From Jannaschia pohangensis (GTDB taxonomy: Bacteria; Pseudomonadota; Alphaproteobacteria; Rhodobacterales; Rhodobacteraceae), in NCBI RefSeq assembly GCF_900113875.1, contig NZ_FORA01000003.1, positions 62,001 to 126,000 on the forward strand: a stretch of DNA of 64,000 bases. Direction: 5' to 3'. The notes under the pieces are model-generated. The model saw nothing but the letters and a program-made list of their open reading frames with translations. It had not been told where the DNA came from and ran no database searches. Both the position numbers and the translations under genes were made by a program. Of this stretch, positions 8,996-20,605 are shown in pieces (position 1 is the stretch's first letter; every line of letters starts with the position of its first letter).

Positions 8996-10228
8996 TTAGC
9001 GGTCGATTTCCCCGAACACCACGTCCAGCGTCCCGATAATCGCCGCGACGTCCGCCAACTGATGCCCCCGCGCGATGTGGTCCATCGCCTGCAGGTGCAG
9101 GTAGCCGGGCGCGCGCAGCTTGGCGCGGTAGGGTTTGTTCGATCCGTCCGACACCATGTAGACGCCGAATTCGCCCTTCGGCGCCTCGACCGCGGCATAG
9201 ACTTCGCCAGCAGGCACGTGGAAGCCTTCGGTATAGAGCTTGAAGTGGTGGATCAGGCTCTCCATCGAGGTCTTCATGTCGCCCCGCTTGGGCGGCGTCA
9301 GCTTGCCACGGGCCAGGATGTCGCCCTGCCCTTCCGGTTCGTTCAGCTTGGCAATCGCCTGCTTCATGATCCGAAGCGACTGGCGCATCTCCTCCATCCG
9401 GACAAGGTAGCGGTCATAACAATCGCCGTTGTTGCCCGTCGGGATCAGGAAGTCGAATTCGTCATAGCATTCATAGGGCTGCGCGCGGCGCAAATCCCAG
9501 GCCAGGCCCGACCCACGTGCCATCACACCCGAGAAGCCCCAGTCCATCACCTCCTGCTCGGAGACGACGGCGATGTCGACATTGCGCTGCTTGAAGATGC
9601 GGTTCTCGGTCAGCAGGCCGTCGATGTCGTCCATCACGCGCGGGAAGTCGTCGCACCACGCGTCGATATCGGCCAGCAGTTCGGGCGTCAGATCCTGATG
9701 CACGCCGCCGGGGCGAAAATAGGCCGCGTGCAGACGCGCGCCGCAGGCTCGCTCGTAGAAGACCATCAGCTTCTCACGCTCCTCGAAGCCCCAGAGCGGC
9801 GGCGTCAGCGCGCCCACGTCCATGGCCTGCGTTGTCACGTTGAGGATATGGGACAGGATGCGCCCGATCTCGCAGAAGAGCACCCGGATCAGCGAGGCGC
9901 GACGCGGCACCACGGTGCCCGTCAGACGCTCGATAGCAAGACACCAGGCATGTTCCTGGTTCATCGGGGCCACGTAATCCAGCCGGTCCAGATAGGGCAG
10001 GTTCTGGAGATACGTCCGGCTCTCCATCAACTTCTCGGTGCCCCGGTGCAGCAGGCCGATATGCGGGTCGCACCGCTCCACGATCTCGCCGTCCAGCTCC
10101 AGCACAAGGCGCAACACACCGTGCGCCGCCGGGTGCTGCGGCCCGAAGTTGATGTTGAAGTTGCGGATCTTCTGTTCGCCGGTCAGGGCGTCCTCGAAGC
10201 CGCGCGGATTGGTCAGGTCGCCGTCCAT
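8996..10228 (-). CDS. nuoD: NADH-quinone oxidoreductase subunit D
   Basis: The 49-kDa subunit of complex I (410 residues from the chosen start), which forms the quinone-binding site together with NuoB. The N-terminal [20 protein letters not shown] and [14 protein letters not shown] are diagnostic. Two adjacent ATGs (10231 and 10228) follow GGAGG by 4 and 7 bases; the second gives better spacing and the MDGD start I expect for relatives. The start overlaps the stop of a 32-codon microgene, and through it the gene is coupled to nuoC. Confidence 0.97.
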   Translation of the reverse strand: MDGDLTNPRGFEDALTGEQKIRNFNINFGPQHPAAHGVLRLVLELDGEIVERCDPHIGLLHRGTEKLMESRTYLQNLPYLDRLDYVAPMNQEHAWCLAIERLTGTVVPRRASLIRVLFCEIGRILSHILNVTTQAMDVGALTPPLWGFEEREKLMVFYERACGARLHAAYFRPGGVHQDLTPELLADIDAWCDDFPRVMDDIDGLLTENRIFKQRNVDIAVVSEQEVMDWGFSGVMARGSGLAWDLRRAQPYECYDEFDFLIPTGNNGDCYDRYLVRMEEMRQSLRIMKQAIAKLNEPEGQGDILARGKLTPPKRGDMKTSMESLIHHFKLYTEGFHVPAGEVYAAVEAPKGEFGVYMVSDGSNKPYRAKLRAPGYLHLQAMDHIARGHQLADVAAIIGTLDVVFGEIDR

Positions 10229-10322
10229 CATTTCGCCTCCACACGGATCACAGCGCGCACAACGCGAGGCGCGAAATACAGCGGGCCGAAGAGCGCGAGC
10301 CAGAGCCCATTCACAAATGACT

Positions 10323-10326
<4 letters not shown>
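10228..10326 (-). CDS. 32-residue membrane microprotein between nuoC and nuoD
   Basis: A short frame encodes [20 protein letters not shown] followed by a basic, amphipathic tail ending in VEAK. Its ATG overlaps the nuoC stop (ATGA), its stop overlaps the nuoD start, and a strong Shine-Dalgarno (GGGGGAGG) lies 4 bases before the ATG. The 13 bases GGAGGCGAAATGA occur at both its 5' boundary (10323-10335) and its 3' boundary (10228-10240). One hydrophobic segment could span or lie along the membrane. The perfect coupling on both sides supports expression; function unknown. Confidence 0.62.
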
Positions 10327-12515
<2,189 letters not shown>

Positions 12516-12593
12516 GAAAAAGTCTCCGCCGTTTGGCGAAGACCTGTCACGGAAATGCGATGAACATCGGGCGCAAGCGCGGCGAACCCAGCC

Positions 12594-12959
12594 TCACTCC
12601 CAGTCGAGCGCGCCCTTCTTCCACTCGTAGGCGAACCCTACGGTCAGCACGCCGAGGAAGACCATCATCGACCAGAAGGCCGCGTCCGAAAGCCCGCCGA
12701 AACTGACGGCCCAGGGGAACAGGAAGGCGATTTCGAGGTCGAAGATGATGAACAGGATCGCGACCAGATAGAACCGCACGTCGAATTTCATGCGCGCATC
12801 GTCGAAGGCGTTGAACCCGCATTCGTAGGCCGACACCTTTTCGGCATCCGGATTGCGCACCGCGATGATCGCCGCCGCCAGGATCAGGACCAGCCCCAGA
12901 CCGATCGCCACGGCGAGGAAGATCAGGATCGGCAGATATTCACGCAGCATGTCGTCCAT
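12594..12959 (-). CDS. nuoA: NADH-quinone oxidoreductase subunit A
   Basis: A 121-residue membrane subunit (ND3 homologue) with three helices. The loop after helix 1 contains [16 protein letters not shown], the conserved ND3 loop with its cysteine, and helix 2 contains [13 protein letters not shown] with the conserved acidic residues. The ATG at 12959 has GGAGG five bases upstream. It is the first gene of the nuo cluster. Confidence 0.96.
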   Translation of the reverse strand: MDDMLREYLPILIFLAVAIGLGLVLILAAAIIAVRNPDAEKVSAYECGFNAFDDARMKFDVRFYLVAILFIIFDLEIAFLFPWAVSFGGLSDAAFWSMMVFLGVLTVGFAYEWKKGALDWE

Positions 12960-12985
12960 CGGGACCTCCGGAAGTCATCCCGCGT

Positions 12986-13014
12986 TCTCTACGGCGACCT
13001 CCGCCCAAGGTCAA
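12986..13014 (-). promoter_or_regulatory. nuoA promoter
   Basis: On the minus strand TTGACC (13014-13009) and TAGAGA (12991-12986) are separated by exactly 17 bases. The -35 context GTCGCGTTGACC is identical over 12 bases to the one before nuoB. The -10 is weak. The distance to the nuoA start is about 27 bases. Confidence 0.5.
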
Positions 13015-13029
13015 CGCGACAGACCGCCC

Positions 13030-13686
13030 TCAGGGGGTCAGGCGGCGGGTGCCGACCAGGGTCATCTTGACCCAGGCCCTGTCGCCCGCCAGCGGCTTGA
13101 TCCGGCACCAATCCTGCGCCGGGGTGCAGACGTCGAGGTATCCGCCCTGCGCCGGGGCCAGTGTGGCGATCACCGGATGTTCGGTCCCCGGCCCCGCACG
13201 CAGGTTCACGGGGCCCGGAGACACGTTGTAGAACGGCCGGTCGGTGGCAAAGATCAGCGGCGCGGCCGCCCCCGGCACCGAGACCAGCGTCCGCCCCGGC
13301 ACCGCGTTCAGGATCGCGTCGGGCAAGGGGCGGACCGCAGAGGTGCCAGTCCCGGCGGGCGCCCCGGGCAAGGGCATGGTGATGACCGGGTCCGGGATCA
13401 CGGCGGTGGCAGGCGGCTCGGTCGCGGCCCCACCCGCGGTCGCCACCGTCGTCACGTCCAGCCAGCCCCAGGTCGTGTCCGTCGAGGCCACGCACCATTG
13501 GCCGCCCGCGACACAGCGGCCCAGTTCCGCGCGCGCGCCGGGCGGAAAGCTCCCGATCACGCGGAACGACGTTCCAGGCCCGCCATGCAGCGCCATGGCA
13601 AAGGGGCTGTCGTTGCGCACGACCTCTGCCCCGGCGGCGGCAGTGGCGGCGATCAGCGTTGCGGCGATGGACAGAATGCGAAGCAT
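13030..13686 (-). CDS. exported protein with two SH3-like domains
   Basis: A 218-residue protein with a Sec signal peptide (cleavage near AGA-EVV). Two bacterial SH3-type repeats are visible, one at about residues 23-80 (GPGTSFRVIGSFPPGARAE, WCVAS, WGWLDV) and one at about 150-212 (VNLRAGPGTEHPVIATLAP, WCRIK, AWVKM), joined by a Pro/Ala-rich linker. Such domains usually bind cell-wall components. It is transcribed in the same direction as, and upstream of, nuoA, 70 bases away. Confidence 0.85.
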   Translation of the reverse strand: MLRILSIAATLIAATAAAGAEVVRNDSPFAMALHGGPGTSFRVIGSFPPGARAELGRCVAGGQWCVASTDTTWGWLDVTTVATAGGAATEPPATAVIPDPVITMPLPGAPAGTGTSAVRPLPDAILNAVPGRTLVSVPGAAAPLIFATDRPFYNVSPGPVNLRAGPGTEHPVIATLAPAQGGYLDVCTPAQDWCRIKPLAGDRAWVKMTLVGTRRLTP

Positions 13687-13746
13687 GGGCCGACCTTCGT
13701 GGCTAGGGTGGTTGGGACGCCCCGGGCTTACCCCGGACCGGCCAGG

Positions 13747-14487
13747 TTATCCCATGACAAGGGGCTGCGGTCCGCTGGCATCAAGGCTCTGGCGCAACTC
13801 CGCGACGTCATCATTGGTTGCCAGATGCGCGATTGCAGCCTTGAGCGCCTTGGCTGCCCGCCCGGGCAGATGCGCCGGGGCCCCCGCCGGATCCGCCCCC
13901 ATGGCCCCCAGGACAAGCGCCACGGCATGGGCGCGGCTGTCCTGCCGCATATAGCCTTGCCACCCCGCATCCTCGGCCCCCGACAACGCCAGAACACCGA
14001 ACCCGCTGGCGATGACGGCCAGATCGGTCATCAGCTCCTCTGCCTCGGGACCGCCGGGCCAGTCGCCGGGCCCGTGATGCAGGCGCTCGTGCATGACCTC
14101 GTGCGCCATCGTCGACAGAAAGACAGTGGGTCGGCGCAAAAGGGTCGGGTCATATCGGATCAGCGATGGCCCGTCCCCGTCACCCTGCCAGGTGCCTGCG
14201 ATCTCGCCCATCTGCCCGTATTGGTGGCGCAACTCATCGGGCAAGACCTCGATCGGCAACATCTCGATGGCGGCTCCGGTCATCCCGACAATCCGCAGGA
14301 TATCGTCCAGCAAGGCACGCGCCGTCACCTCGGACGTGGCCCCGGACGGCGCGCGAAACCAGTCTTTCGTCGGCGTGACCAGAGGCGTGTCGGGCCGCAA
14401 CAGCCCCGTACCCGCGCACCAGATCAACCCATCCAGCAGCCAGTCCTGCATCTCCTTCGAGACGGCATAACGCCCGAACCCGAACAC
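13747..14487 (-). CDS. zincin-like protein with HExxH motif, unknown family
   Basis: A 246-residue soluble protein without a signal peptide. The sequence MAHEVMHERL (about residues 127-136) has the HExxH signature of zinc metallopeptidases, and an acidic stretch EAEELMTD about 20 residues later could supply the third ligand. The rest is Ala-rich and helical at the C-terminus. No family is recognised. It ends 60 bases upstream of the SH3 protein and begins 4 bases after the transglycosylase stop, so it may be co-transcribed with that gene. Confidence 0.68.
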   Translation of the reverse strand: MFGFGRYAVSKEMQDWLLDGLIWCAGTGLLRPDTPLVTPTKDWFRAPSGATSEVTARALLDDILRIVGMTGAAIEMLPIEVLPDELRHQYGQMGEIAGTWQGDGDGPSLIRYDPTLLRRPTVFLSTMAHEVMHERLHHGPGDWPGGPEAEELMTDLAVIASGFGVLALSGAEDAGWQGYMRQDSRAHAVALVLGAMGADPAGAPAHLPGRAAKALKAAIAHLATNDDVAELRQSLDASGPQPLVMG

Positions 14488-14491
14488 GGGC

Positions 14492-15613
14492 TCAGAGCAT
14501 CCGGAGCAGGTCCAGCGACGGATCCCCCGTCACGGCCAGCCCGCGCGACCGCTGGAACGCCTCGATGGCGGCCCGGCTCTTGGGGCCGATGACGCCGTCC
14601 GACCCGTCGGTGTCGAACCCGGCGGCGGTCAGCTTGCGCTGCAACTCCTGCCGCTGGTCGATGGTCAGGCCGTAGCGGTCGGGGCCGAACGGTTGCCGCA
14701 AGGGGCCACCCCCGGCGATGCGATCGGCCAGGTGACCGACCCCCAGGGCATAGCTGTCGGAATTGTTGTAGCGCTTGATGACGCGGAAATTCGGCCCCGT
14801 GCGGAACGACGGCCCGCCCCGGTCCGGCGTCAGGTCACCGCCCGGATCCTCCACCGCCCAGGACGCGCCGCGCGACCAGCCGGCCCCCGACAAGTAAGAC
14901 GCCGCCGAGGCCAGCGCATCGGTCGGATCGTCGCCCCAGATGTCGCGCCGCCCGTCGCCGGTGAAGTCGACCGCCGATTGCAGATAGGACGTCGGGATGA
15001 ACTGCGTATGTCCCATGGCCCCGGCCCAGCTTCCAACCATCCGCTGCGGCGTCACATCGCCCGATTGCAGGATCTTCAGCGCCGCGATCAGCTGGCTTTC
15101 GAAGAAAGCCCCGCGCCGTCCCTCGTAGGCCAGCGTCGAAATCGCGCTGATCGTGGGGATGTCGCCGCGCCGCTGGCCGAAGTTGCTCTCGACGCCCCAG
15201 ATGGCGCAGACGATCTCGGCGGGAACACCATAGCGCGCCTCGATGGCCTGCAGGTTGCCGCGTTGGCGCGCAAAGGCGGCGCGCCCCTCCTGCACCTTCG
15301 ACTCGGGGGCGACGATGGCGATGTAATCCTCGAGACTGCGCTTGAATTCGGTCTGGTTGCGGTCGCGGGCGACGACACCCGGCACGAACCCCTGCCCCCG
15401 GAAAGCGGCCTCGATGACTTCGGAGCGGATGCCCTGACCGGCGGCGCGGCCCTTGAAGCCCGCGACCCAGTTGGACCACCCCGAATTGGCGCGCGGGATC
15501 AGGTCGGGGTCGGCGGCGCGAACCGAGGGGCGGGCCGATGTGGCGGGCGCATCGGCACAGGCCGACAGCGGCATCGCGGCCAGCATCAGGGTGAGGGTGC
15601 GTCTGTTCAACAT
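14492..15613 (-). CDS. lytic murein transglycosylase, MltB type
   Basis: A 373-residue exported enzyme that cleaves glycan strands of peptidoglycan. The signal peptide ends in LSAC, so it is probably a lipoprotein. The catalytic domain shows IWGVESNFGQRRGDIPTISA with the catalytic glutamate and GAMGHTQFIPTSYL. The C-terminus (about residues 310-370) is a peptidoglycan-binding domain (DGSDGVIGPKSRAAIEAFQ). The start at 15613 gives the signal peptide; the frame is open upstream to 15694. Confidence 0.92.
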   Translation of the reverse strand: MLNRRTLTLMLAAMPLSACADAPATSARPSVRAADPDLIPRANSGWSNWVAGFKGRAAGQGIRSEVIEAAFRGQGFVPGVVARDRNQTEFKRSLEDYIAIVAPESKVQEGRAAFARQRGNLQAIEARYGVPAEIVCAIWGVESNFGQRRGDIPTISAISTLAYEGRRGAFFESQLIAALKILQSGDVTPQRMVGSWAGAMGHTQFIPTSYLQSAVDFTGDGRRDIWGDDPTDALASAASYLSGAGWSRGASWAVEDPGGDLTPDRGGPSFRTGPNFRVIKRYNNSDSYALGVGHLADRIAGGGPLRQPFGPDRYGLTIDQRQELQRKLTAAGFDTDGSDGVIGPKSRAAIEAFQRSRGLAVTGDPSLDLLRML

Positions 15614-15718
15614 GCCTGCGGGTCCTTCTGACGAGGTTTTGGCCACCCTAACGCAGCCGTGCCGCATCGCAAGCGGGAACGGGGCGACCGGCAAGGGCCG
15701 GCCGCTCCGGACGGTGCT

Positions 15719-16504
15719 TCAGGCCACCCACCCCGGCTTGCGCTTGTCAAAGAAACTGCCCACGCCCTCGGCGGCTTCGGGGTGCTGCCAACGCGCGGCC
15801 AGCGCCTCGATCGTCTGCTCGATCACAGCGGCATCGATGACGGGCCCCAAGGCGCGGGCCAGCGCCTTGGCTTCGGCCACCGCGACGGGCGCGCAGGACA
15901 GGTATGGTGTCACGTCCGCCTCGACCGCCGCATCGAGGTCACCCTCGGGCACGGCGCGAGACAGAATGCCAAGCTCCACCGCCTCGGCGGCGTCGAACCG
16001 GCGCGACGACATGAACACGCGCCGCGCCCGCCCCTCACCCATCCGCGCGACGACATAGGGGCCGATGGTGGCGGGGATCAGGCCCAGCCGCGTCTCGGTC
16101 AGACCGAACAGCGTCCCCTCCACCCCGATGGCCACGTCACAGATGCAGGCCAGCCCGATCCCGCCGCCAAAGGCATTGCCCTGAAGTCGGCCGATCAGGG
16201 GCTTGGGCAGGGTATTGAGCGCCTGGAGCATCCCGGCAAGCCGCCGCCCCTCGGCCTTGCGCTGGTCGTCGGGCGCATCGAACTGCGCGCGCATCCAGTT
16301 GAGGTCACCGCCGGCACAGAACGACTTGCCCGCCCCGGTCAGCACGACGACCCGGCTGTCGTCCCGCGCCAGCTCGCCCGCCAGCGCGGTCACTTCGTCC
16401 ATCATCCGCGCCGACAGGGCATTGTGCGTGTCGGGCCGGTTCAGCGTCACGGTCACGACGCCCCGCGCGTCGCGGGTCACGGTCAGGGTCTCGAAATCGG
16501 TCAT
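15719..16504 (-). CDS. liuC: enoyl-CoA hydratase family, probable 3-methylglutaconyl-CoA hydratase
   Basis: A 261-residue crotonase-fold enzyme. The oxyanion-hole regions CAGGDLNWM (about residues 61-69) and GNAFGGGIGLACICDVAI (about 105-122) are clear. It is the last gene of a leucine-degradation operon, 43 bases after HMG-CoA lyase, so hydration of 3-methylglutaconyl-CoA to HMG-CoA is the likely reaction. Sequence alone identifies the crotonase family; the substrate is inferred from context. Confidence 0.9.
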   Translation of the reverse strand: MTDFETLTVTRDARGVVTVTLNRPDTHNALSARMMDEVTALAGELARDDSRVVVLTGAGKSFCAGGDLNWMRAQFDAPDDQRKAEGRRLAGMLQALNTLPKPLIGRLQGNAFGGGIGLACICDVAIGVEGTLFGLTETRLGLIPATIGPYVVARMGEGRARRVFMSSRRFDAAEAVELGILSRAVPEGDLDAAVEADVTPYLSCAPVAVAEAKALARALGPVIDAAVIEQTIEALAARWQHPEAAEGVGSFFDKRKPGWVA

Positions 16505-16547
16505 CTGGGCCTCCTGATGGGGGTTTCGGTCCGGGCGCGCCTGCGCC

Positions 16548-17402
16548 TCATCCGGTTCGCATGGTCCGGGCCATCTCCGCCGCCAGCCCGACTGTTTCGG
16601 CGTCAAGGCCGGTCTCGAATCCCGCCGCCGTCACATGGGCCAGCACGGCCTCGGTCGCCACGTTGCCCGCCGCGCCGGGCGCATAGGGACAGCCGCCCAG
16701 CCCGCCCACGGCGGCATCGAAGACGCGCAGCCCCCGGGCCAGCGCCACGTCGACATTCTCCAGCGCCCGCCCGCCCGTGTCGTGGAAATGCCCGGCCAAT
16801 CGCGCCGGGGGCACCTCCTCGGACACGCGGGCCAGCATCGCGTCCACTGCCTCGGGCGTGCCGCGCCCGATGGTGTCGCCCAGGGACACCTCGTAGCAGC
16901 CGAAGTCGCGCAAGGCCGCCACCACCCGCGCCACGTCGCCGGGCGGCACCGCGCCGTCGAAGGGGCATTCGACCACGCAGGACACATAGCCCCGCACCGG
17001 CACCCCGTCGGCCCTGGCCGCCGCGACGATGGGGGCGAACCGCTCAAGGCTTTCGGCGATACCGGCGTTCAGGTTGGCGCGGGAGAACCCTTCGGACGCG
17101 CTTGCAAAGATCGCCACCTCGTCGGCCCCTGCCGCCCGCGCGCCCTGATAGCCGCGCAGGTTCGGCGTCAGCACCGCATAGGACACGCCCGGCGCGCGGG
17201 TGATGCCCGCCATGACCTCAGCCGCATCGGCCATCTGCGGCACCCACTTGGGGCTGACGAACGACGTGACCTCGATCCGCCGGAACCCCGCGCGCGACAA
17301 TAGGTCGACCAGCGCGATCTTCTCGGACGCGGGGATCAGCCGCGCCTCGTTCTGCAACCCGTCGCGGGGGCCGACCTCGAAGATTTCCACGGTGTCAGGC
17401 AT
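16548..17402 (-). CDS. liuE: hydroxymethylglutaryl-CoA lyase
   Basis: A 284-residue TIM-barrel lyase that splits HMG-CoA to acetoacetate and acetyl-CoA, the last step of leucine breakdown. Diagnostic segments are FEVGPRDGLQNE near the N-terminus, the metal-binding HFHD, and the GGCPYAPGAAGNVATE region carrying the catalytic cysteine. The ATG at 17402 is preceded by GAGG with a 6-base spacer and overlaps the preceding GST stop by eight bases. Confidence 0.95.
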   Translation of the reverse strand: MPDTVEIFEVGPRDGLQNEARLIPASEKIALVDLLSRAGFRRIEVTSFVSPKWVPQMADAAEVMAGITRAPGVSYAVLTPNLRGYQGARAAGADEVAIFASASEGFSRANLNAGIAESLERFAPIVAAARADGVPVRGYVSCVVECPFDGAVPPGDVARVVAALRDFGCYEVSLGDTIGRGTPEAVDAMLARVSEEVPPARLAGHFHDTGGRALENVDVALARGLRVFDAAVGGLGGCPYAPGAAGNVATEAVLAHVTAAGFETGLDAETVGLAAEMARTMRTG

Positions 17403-18042
17403 CGGGAACCTCATAGAAGTCCTTTGCGTAAAGCCCCCGCTCGCCCGCCACCTCCGCCGCAGCGGGCCGCGCCTCAAGACGGGCGAGCCAGGCGGCCAGC
17501 TTCGGGCGTTCGCCAACCCGGTGGAAATGGCGGGCCATCCAGACGGCCTGCCCCACGGCCACATCCGCCGCCGAGAAGGTCGCCAGAAGCCAGTCGCCCG
17601 TCAGCCGCGCCTCGACGGCATCGAAACACTTGCCGATCCGCGCCGCCTCCAGCTTCATCACCGTGGGCGAGCGCATCCAGTCCTCGCGCAGCATGACGTG
17701 GCTTTGGGTGCAGGCGGCGGCATGCTGGCTGATGGTTTCGGCGAAATGCACCCAGATCAGCCAATCGGCCCGCTCCGCATGGCCCGGCGCGCGGCCCAGA
17801 CCGGCCTCGGGGAACCGCTCGCAGAGCACCTCGAGGATGGCCCCCGTCTCCCAGATGGCGCGCCCGTCGATCTCCAGCGCGGGCACCCGGCCCGCCGGGT
17901 TCAGCGCCAGGAATTCCTCACTCCGCAACGCCTTGTCGAACGACCAGACGCGCACGTCGAAGGGCACGCCCAATTCGCGCAGCAACCACAGCACCCGCTG
18001 CGACCGGCTTTGGGGAACGTGATGCAACAACAGACCGGTCAC
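17395..18042 (-). CDS. glutathione S-transferase family protein
   Basis: A 215-residue protein with an N-terminal thioredoxin-like domain (HHVPQSRSQRVLWLLRELG, NPAGRVPALEIDG, ETGAILEVL) and a helical C-terminal domain. The serine-rich QSRSQRV is in the position of the glutathione-activating residue. It lies in the liu operon next to a second, divergent GST. What it conjugates or detoxifies is not visible; reactive acyl-CoA breakdown products are possible. Confidence 0.88.
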   Translation of the reverse strand: MTGLLLHHVPQSRSQRVLWLLRELGVPFDVRVWSFDKALRSEEFLALNPAGRVPALEIDGRAIWETGAILEVLCERFPEAGLGRAPGHAERADWLIWVHFAETISQHAAACTQSHVMLREDWMRSPTVMKLEAARIGKCFDAVEARLTGDWLLATFSAADVAVGQAVWMARHFHRVGERPKLAAWLARLEARPAAAEVAGERGLYAKDFYEVPDA

Positions 18043-18677
18043 GTCGCCACCTCCGCAAGGTCCGGGTCGGTCTGTTGGACGATGGCAAGTCGGCTCAGGC
18101 TTTCGACCCAGGCGGCCAGATGCTTCCGCTCGGCAAGCATCCGGGCCGCCGGGGCAAAGCGGCGAAAGAGGTCGATCATGGGAAACAGATGCCAGTCGGA
18201 CATGCCCGGCCCGATGCCCGTCAGAACACGCCCCTCGGCCGCGATCTCTTCCAGCGCATCCAGAACCCGGGGCGCCGATGCCATGCCTTCGGCCAGCGCG
18301 GCGGCATCAGGTGCATCACCCCGCCGCGCGGCCCCCACCCCCTCGACGAAGACCTGCCGGACCAGCGGCCAATAGGCATAGCTGTCGGCAATCGATCCGA
18401 CCTGTGCCGCGCGCGCCCGGGTCAGCGCATCCGCGGGCTCATCCCCGCCGAAGGCCTGCTCGACATAGGTCAAGATCGCCCGCGTCTCGTAGATGCGCAC
18501 CGCCCCGTGGTCCAATACGGGCACCCGGCCAAAGGGATGATACGCCCCTGCCGCGCCACCCGGATCGAAGGGATCGACCGGACGCCAGTCGAAGGTCACG
18601 CCCCGCGCCAGAAGCGCAAGCCGGACGGCGCGGGTATAGACGCTCGGGCCATAGCCGATCAGGACGACGCCGCTCAC
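18039..18677 (-). CDS. glutathione S-transferase family protein
   Basis: A 212-residue protein with the thioredoxin-like N-terminal half (YGPSVYTRAVRLALLARG, HPFGRVPVLDHG, ETRAILTYVEQAF) and helical C-terminal half of a GST. It shares only the fold with its neighbour at 17395-18042, so this is not a recent duplication. It overlaps both the carboxylase alpha subunit gene upstream and the next GST by four bases, which indicates co-translation within the liu operon. Confidence 0.88.
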   Translation of the reverse strand: MSGVVLIGYGPSVYTRAVRLALLARGVTFDWRPVDPFDPGGAAGAYHPFGRVPVLDHGAVRIYETRAILTYVEQAFGGDEPADALTRARAAQVGSIADSYAYWPLVRQVFVEGVGAARRGDAPDAAALAEGMASAPRVLDALEEIAAEGRVLTGIGPGMSDWHLFPMIDLFRRFAPAARMLAERKHLAAWVESLSRLAIVQQTDPDLAEVAT

Positions 18678-20605
18678 TCCTCCTCCAGACGGACCAGCGC
18701 CGCGCCCGCCTCGACCTGCTGGCCGCCTTCGACCAGCACTTCGGCCACCACGCCATCCCGCGCGGCCACCAGCGTATGCTCCATCTTCATCGCTTCCAGA
18801 ATGGCCAGCCGGTCGCCCGCCGCGACCGTGTCGCCGGGGATCACGAAAACCGACTTCACCAGCCCCGGCATCGGCGCCTCGACCACGCCCGACGCGGCCC
18901 CGGCGGCGGCGGCCACGGCCAGCGGGTCGGGCACGTCGAAGGAATAGGTGTTGCCCCAGAAGACATGGATGCGGCCCGCGCCCGTCGCCAGATCCGCCGC
19001 GATCGGCGCGCCGTCGATGCGCCAGCCGCCGTCGCGTGTCACCTCATGGTCGGCACCCTCCAGCACGACGCGGTAGCGGCCCGCCCCGAGGCCCGTGACC
19101 TGCGCCAGGATCGCCTCGTCCCGCCAGATCAGCCGCGCGGTCCAGCTGAGCGGGGTCCAGAGGTGCAGCGCCTCGGCATCCTGCCCCCGGTCCAGCCCGA
19201 GCGCCGCCAGCGCCGCCAGCGCCCGCGTCCGCGAACAGGGTACGGGCCGCGCGGTCAACGCAGCGACATCGCGGTCGATCAGGCCGGTGTCGACCTCGCC
19301 CGCCTTGAACCCCTCGTGCTGCGCCAGCTTGCGCAGGAAGGACAGGTTGGTGACCGTCCCCGCCACCTGCGTGCCCGCCAGCGCGCGTTCCAGCGACAGA
19401 AGGGCGGTGGCGCGCGTCGGGCCATGCACCACGATCTTGGCGATCATAGGATCGTACCACGGGCTGATCGTATCGCCCGGGCGCACCCCCGTCTCGGCTC
19501 GCACGCCCGCCGGAAAGGCCAGATGGGTCAGCGTCCCTGTCTGGGGCAGGAACCCGCCCGCCGCGTCCTCTGCATAGAGCCGCGCCTCGAAGGCATGGCC
19601 GGTGATCGTCAGGTCTTCCTGCCGCGCGGGCAGGGTCTCACCGGCGGCGACGCGGAGCTGCCATTCGACAAGGTCCACGCCCGTGATCGCCTCGGTCACC
19701 GGATGCTCGACCTGCAATCGGGTGTTCATCTCCATGAAATAGAACCGGTCTGCGCGCAGCCCGTCGCTCGCGTCCACGATGAACTCCACCGTGCCCGCCC
19801 CGGCATAGCCGATGGCCTCGGCGGCGCGGACGGCGGCATCGCCCATGGCCGCGCGCATCTCGGGGGTCATTCCGGGGGCCGGGGCCTCTTCGATGACCTT
19901 CTGGTGGCGGCGTTGCAGCGAACAATCCCGCTCGAACAAGTGCACCGCGCGCGTGCCGTCGCCGAAGACCTGCACCTCGATGTGGCGCGGCGTGGTCACC
20001 CATTTCTCGATCAGGACATGGGCGTTGCCGAAGGCCTTCTTCGCCTCGGACTGCGCGGCGTCCAGCGCATCGGCAAAGCCGTCCGGTGCGTCGACCTTGC
20101 GCATGCCCTTGCCGCCGCCGCCCGCCACCGCCTTGATGAGGACGGGATAGCCGATCTTGTCGGCCTCGGCGGCCAGATCGGCCGGGTCCTGCCCCTCGCC
20201 CTGATAGCCGGGGACCACGGGCACCCCCGCCTCTTCCATCAGCACCTTGGCCGCGTCTTTGAGGCCCATGGCCCGGATCGCCGATGCCGACGGCCCGATG
20301 AACACCAGCCCCGCCGCCTCCACCGCCTCCACGAACTCCGGGTTCTCCGACAGGAAACCATAGCCGGGGTGGATCGCCTGCGCGCCCGTGGCCCGCGCCG
20401 CCGCGATGATCGCATCGCCACGAAGGTAGCTGTCGGCAGGCGCCGCCCCGCCAAGGCTCACCGCCTGATCGGCCATGGCGACATGGCGCGCGTCACGGTC
20501 CACGTCCGAATGCACCGCCACGGTCTGCACCCCCAGACGGCGGCAGGTGTCGATCACGCGACAGGCGATCTCGCCCCGGTTGGCAATCAGGATCTTGGTG
20601 AACAT
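18674..20605 (-). CDS. liuD: methylcrotonyl-CoA carboxylase, biotin-containing alpha subunit
   Basis: A 643-residue biotin-dependent carboxylase subunit. The N-terminal biotin carboxylase shows NRGEIACRVI, the ATP-grasp loop GGGGKGMRKV and EMNTRLQVEHPVTE; the C-terminal biotinyl domain has EAMKMEHTL, the lysine being the biotin site (about residue 605). With the beta subunit at 22920-24515 it converts 3-methylcrotonyl-CoA to 3-methylglutaconyl-CoA. Propionyl- or geranyl-CoA carboxylase are alternatives by sequence; the liu context favours methylcrotonyl-CoA. Confidence 0.93.
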   Translation of the reverse strand: MFTKILIANRGEIACRVIDTCRRLGVQTVAVHSDVDRDARHVAMADQAVSLGGAAPADSYLRGDAIIAAARATGAQAIHPGYGFLSENPEFVEAVEAAGLVFIGPSASAIRAMGLKDAAKVLMEEAGVPVVPGYQGEGQDPADLAAEADKIGYPVLIKAVAGGGGKGMRKVDAPDGFADALDAAQSEAKKAFGNAHVLIEKWVTTPRHIEVQVFGDGTRAVHLFERDCSLQRRHQKVIEEAPAPGMTPEMRAAMGDAAVRAAEAIGYAGAGTVEFIVDASDGLRADRFYFMEMNTRLQVEHPVTEAITGVDLVEWQLRVAAGETLPARQEDLTITGHAFEARLYAEDAAGGFLPQTGTLTHLAFPAGVRAETGVRPGDTISPWYDPMIAKIVVHGPTRATALLSLERALAGTQVAGTVTNLSFLRKLAQHEGFKAGEVDTGLIDRDVAALTARPVPCSRTRALAALAALGLDRGQDAEALHLWTPLSWTARLIWRDEAILAQVTGLGAGRYRVVLEGADHEVTRDGGWRIDGAPIAADLATGAGRIHVFWGNTYSFDVPDPLAVAAAAGAASGVVEAPMPGLVKSVFVIPGDTVAAGDRLAILEAMKMEHTLVAARDGVVAEVLVEGGQQVEAGAALVRLEEE

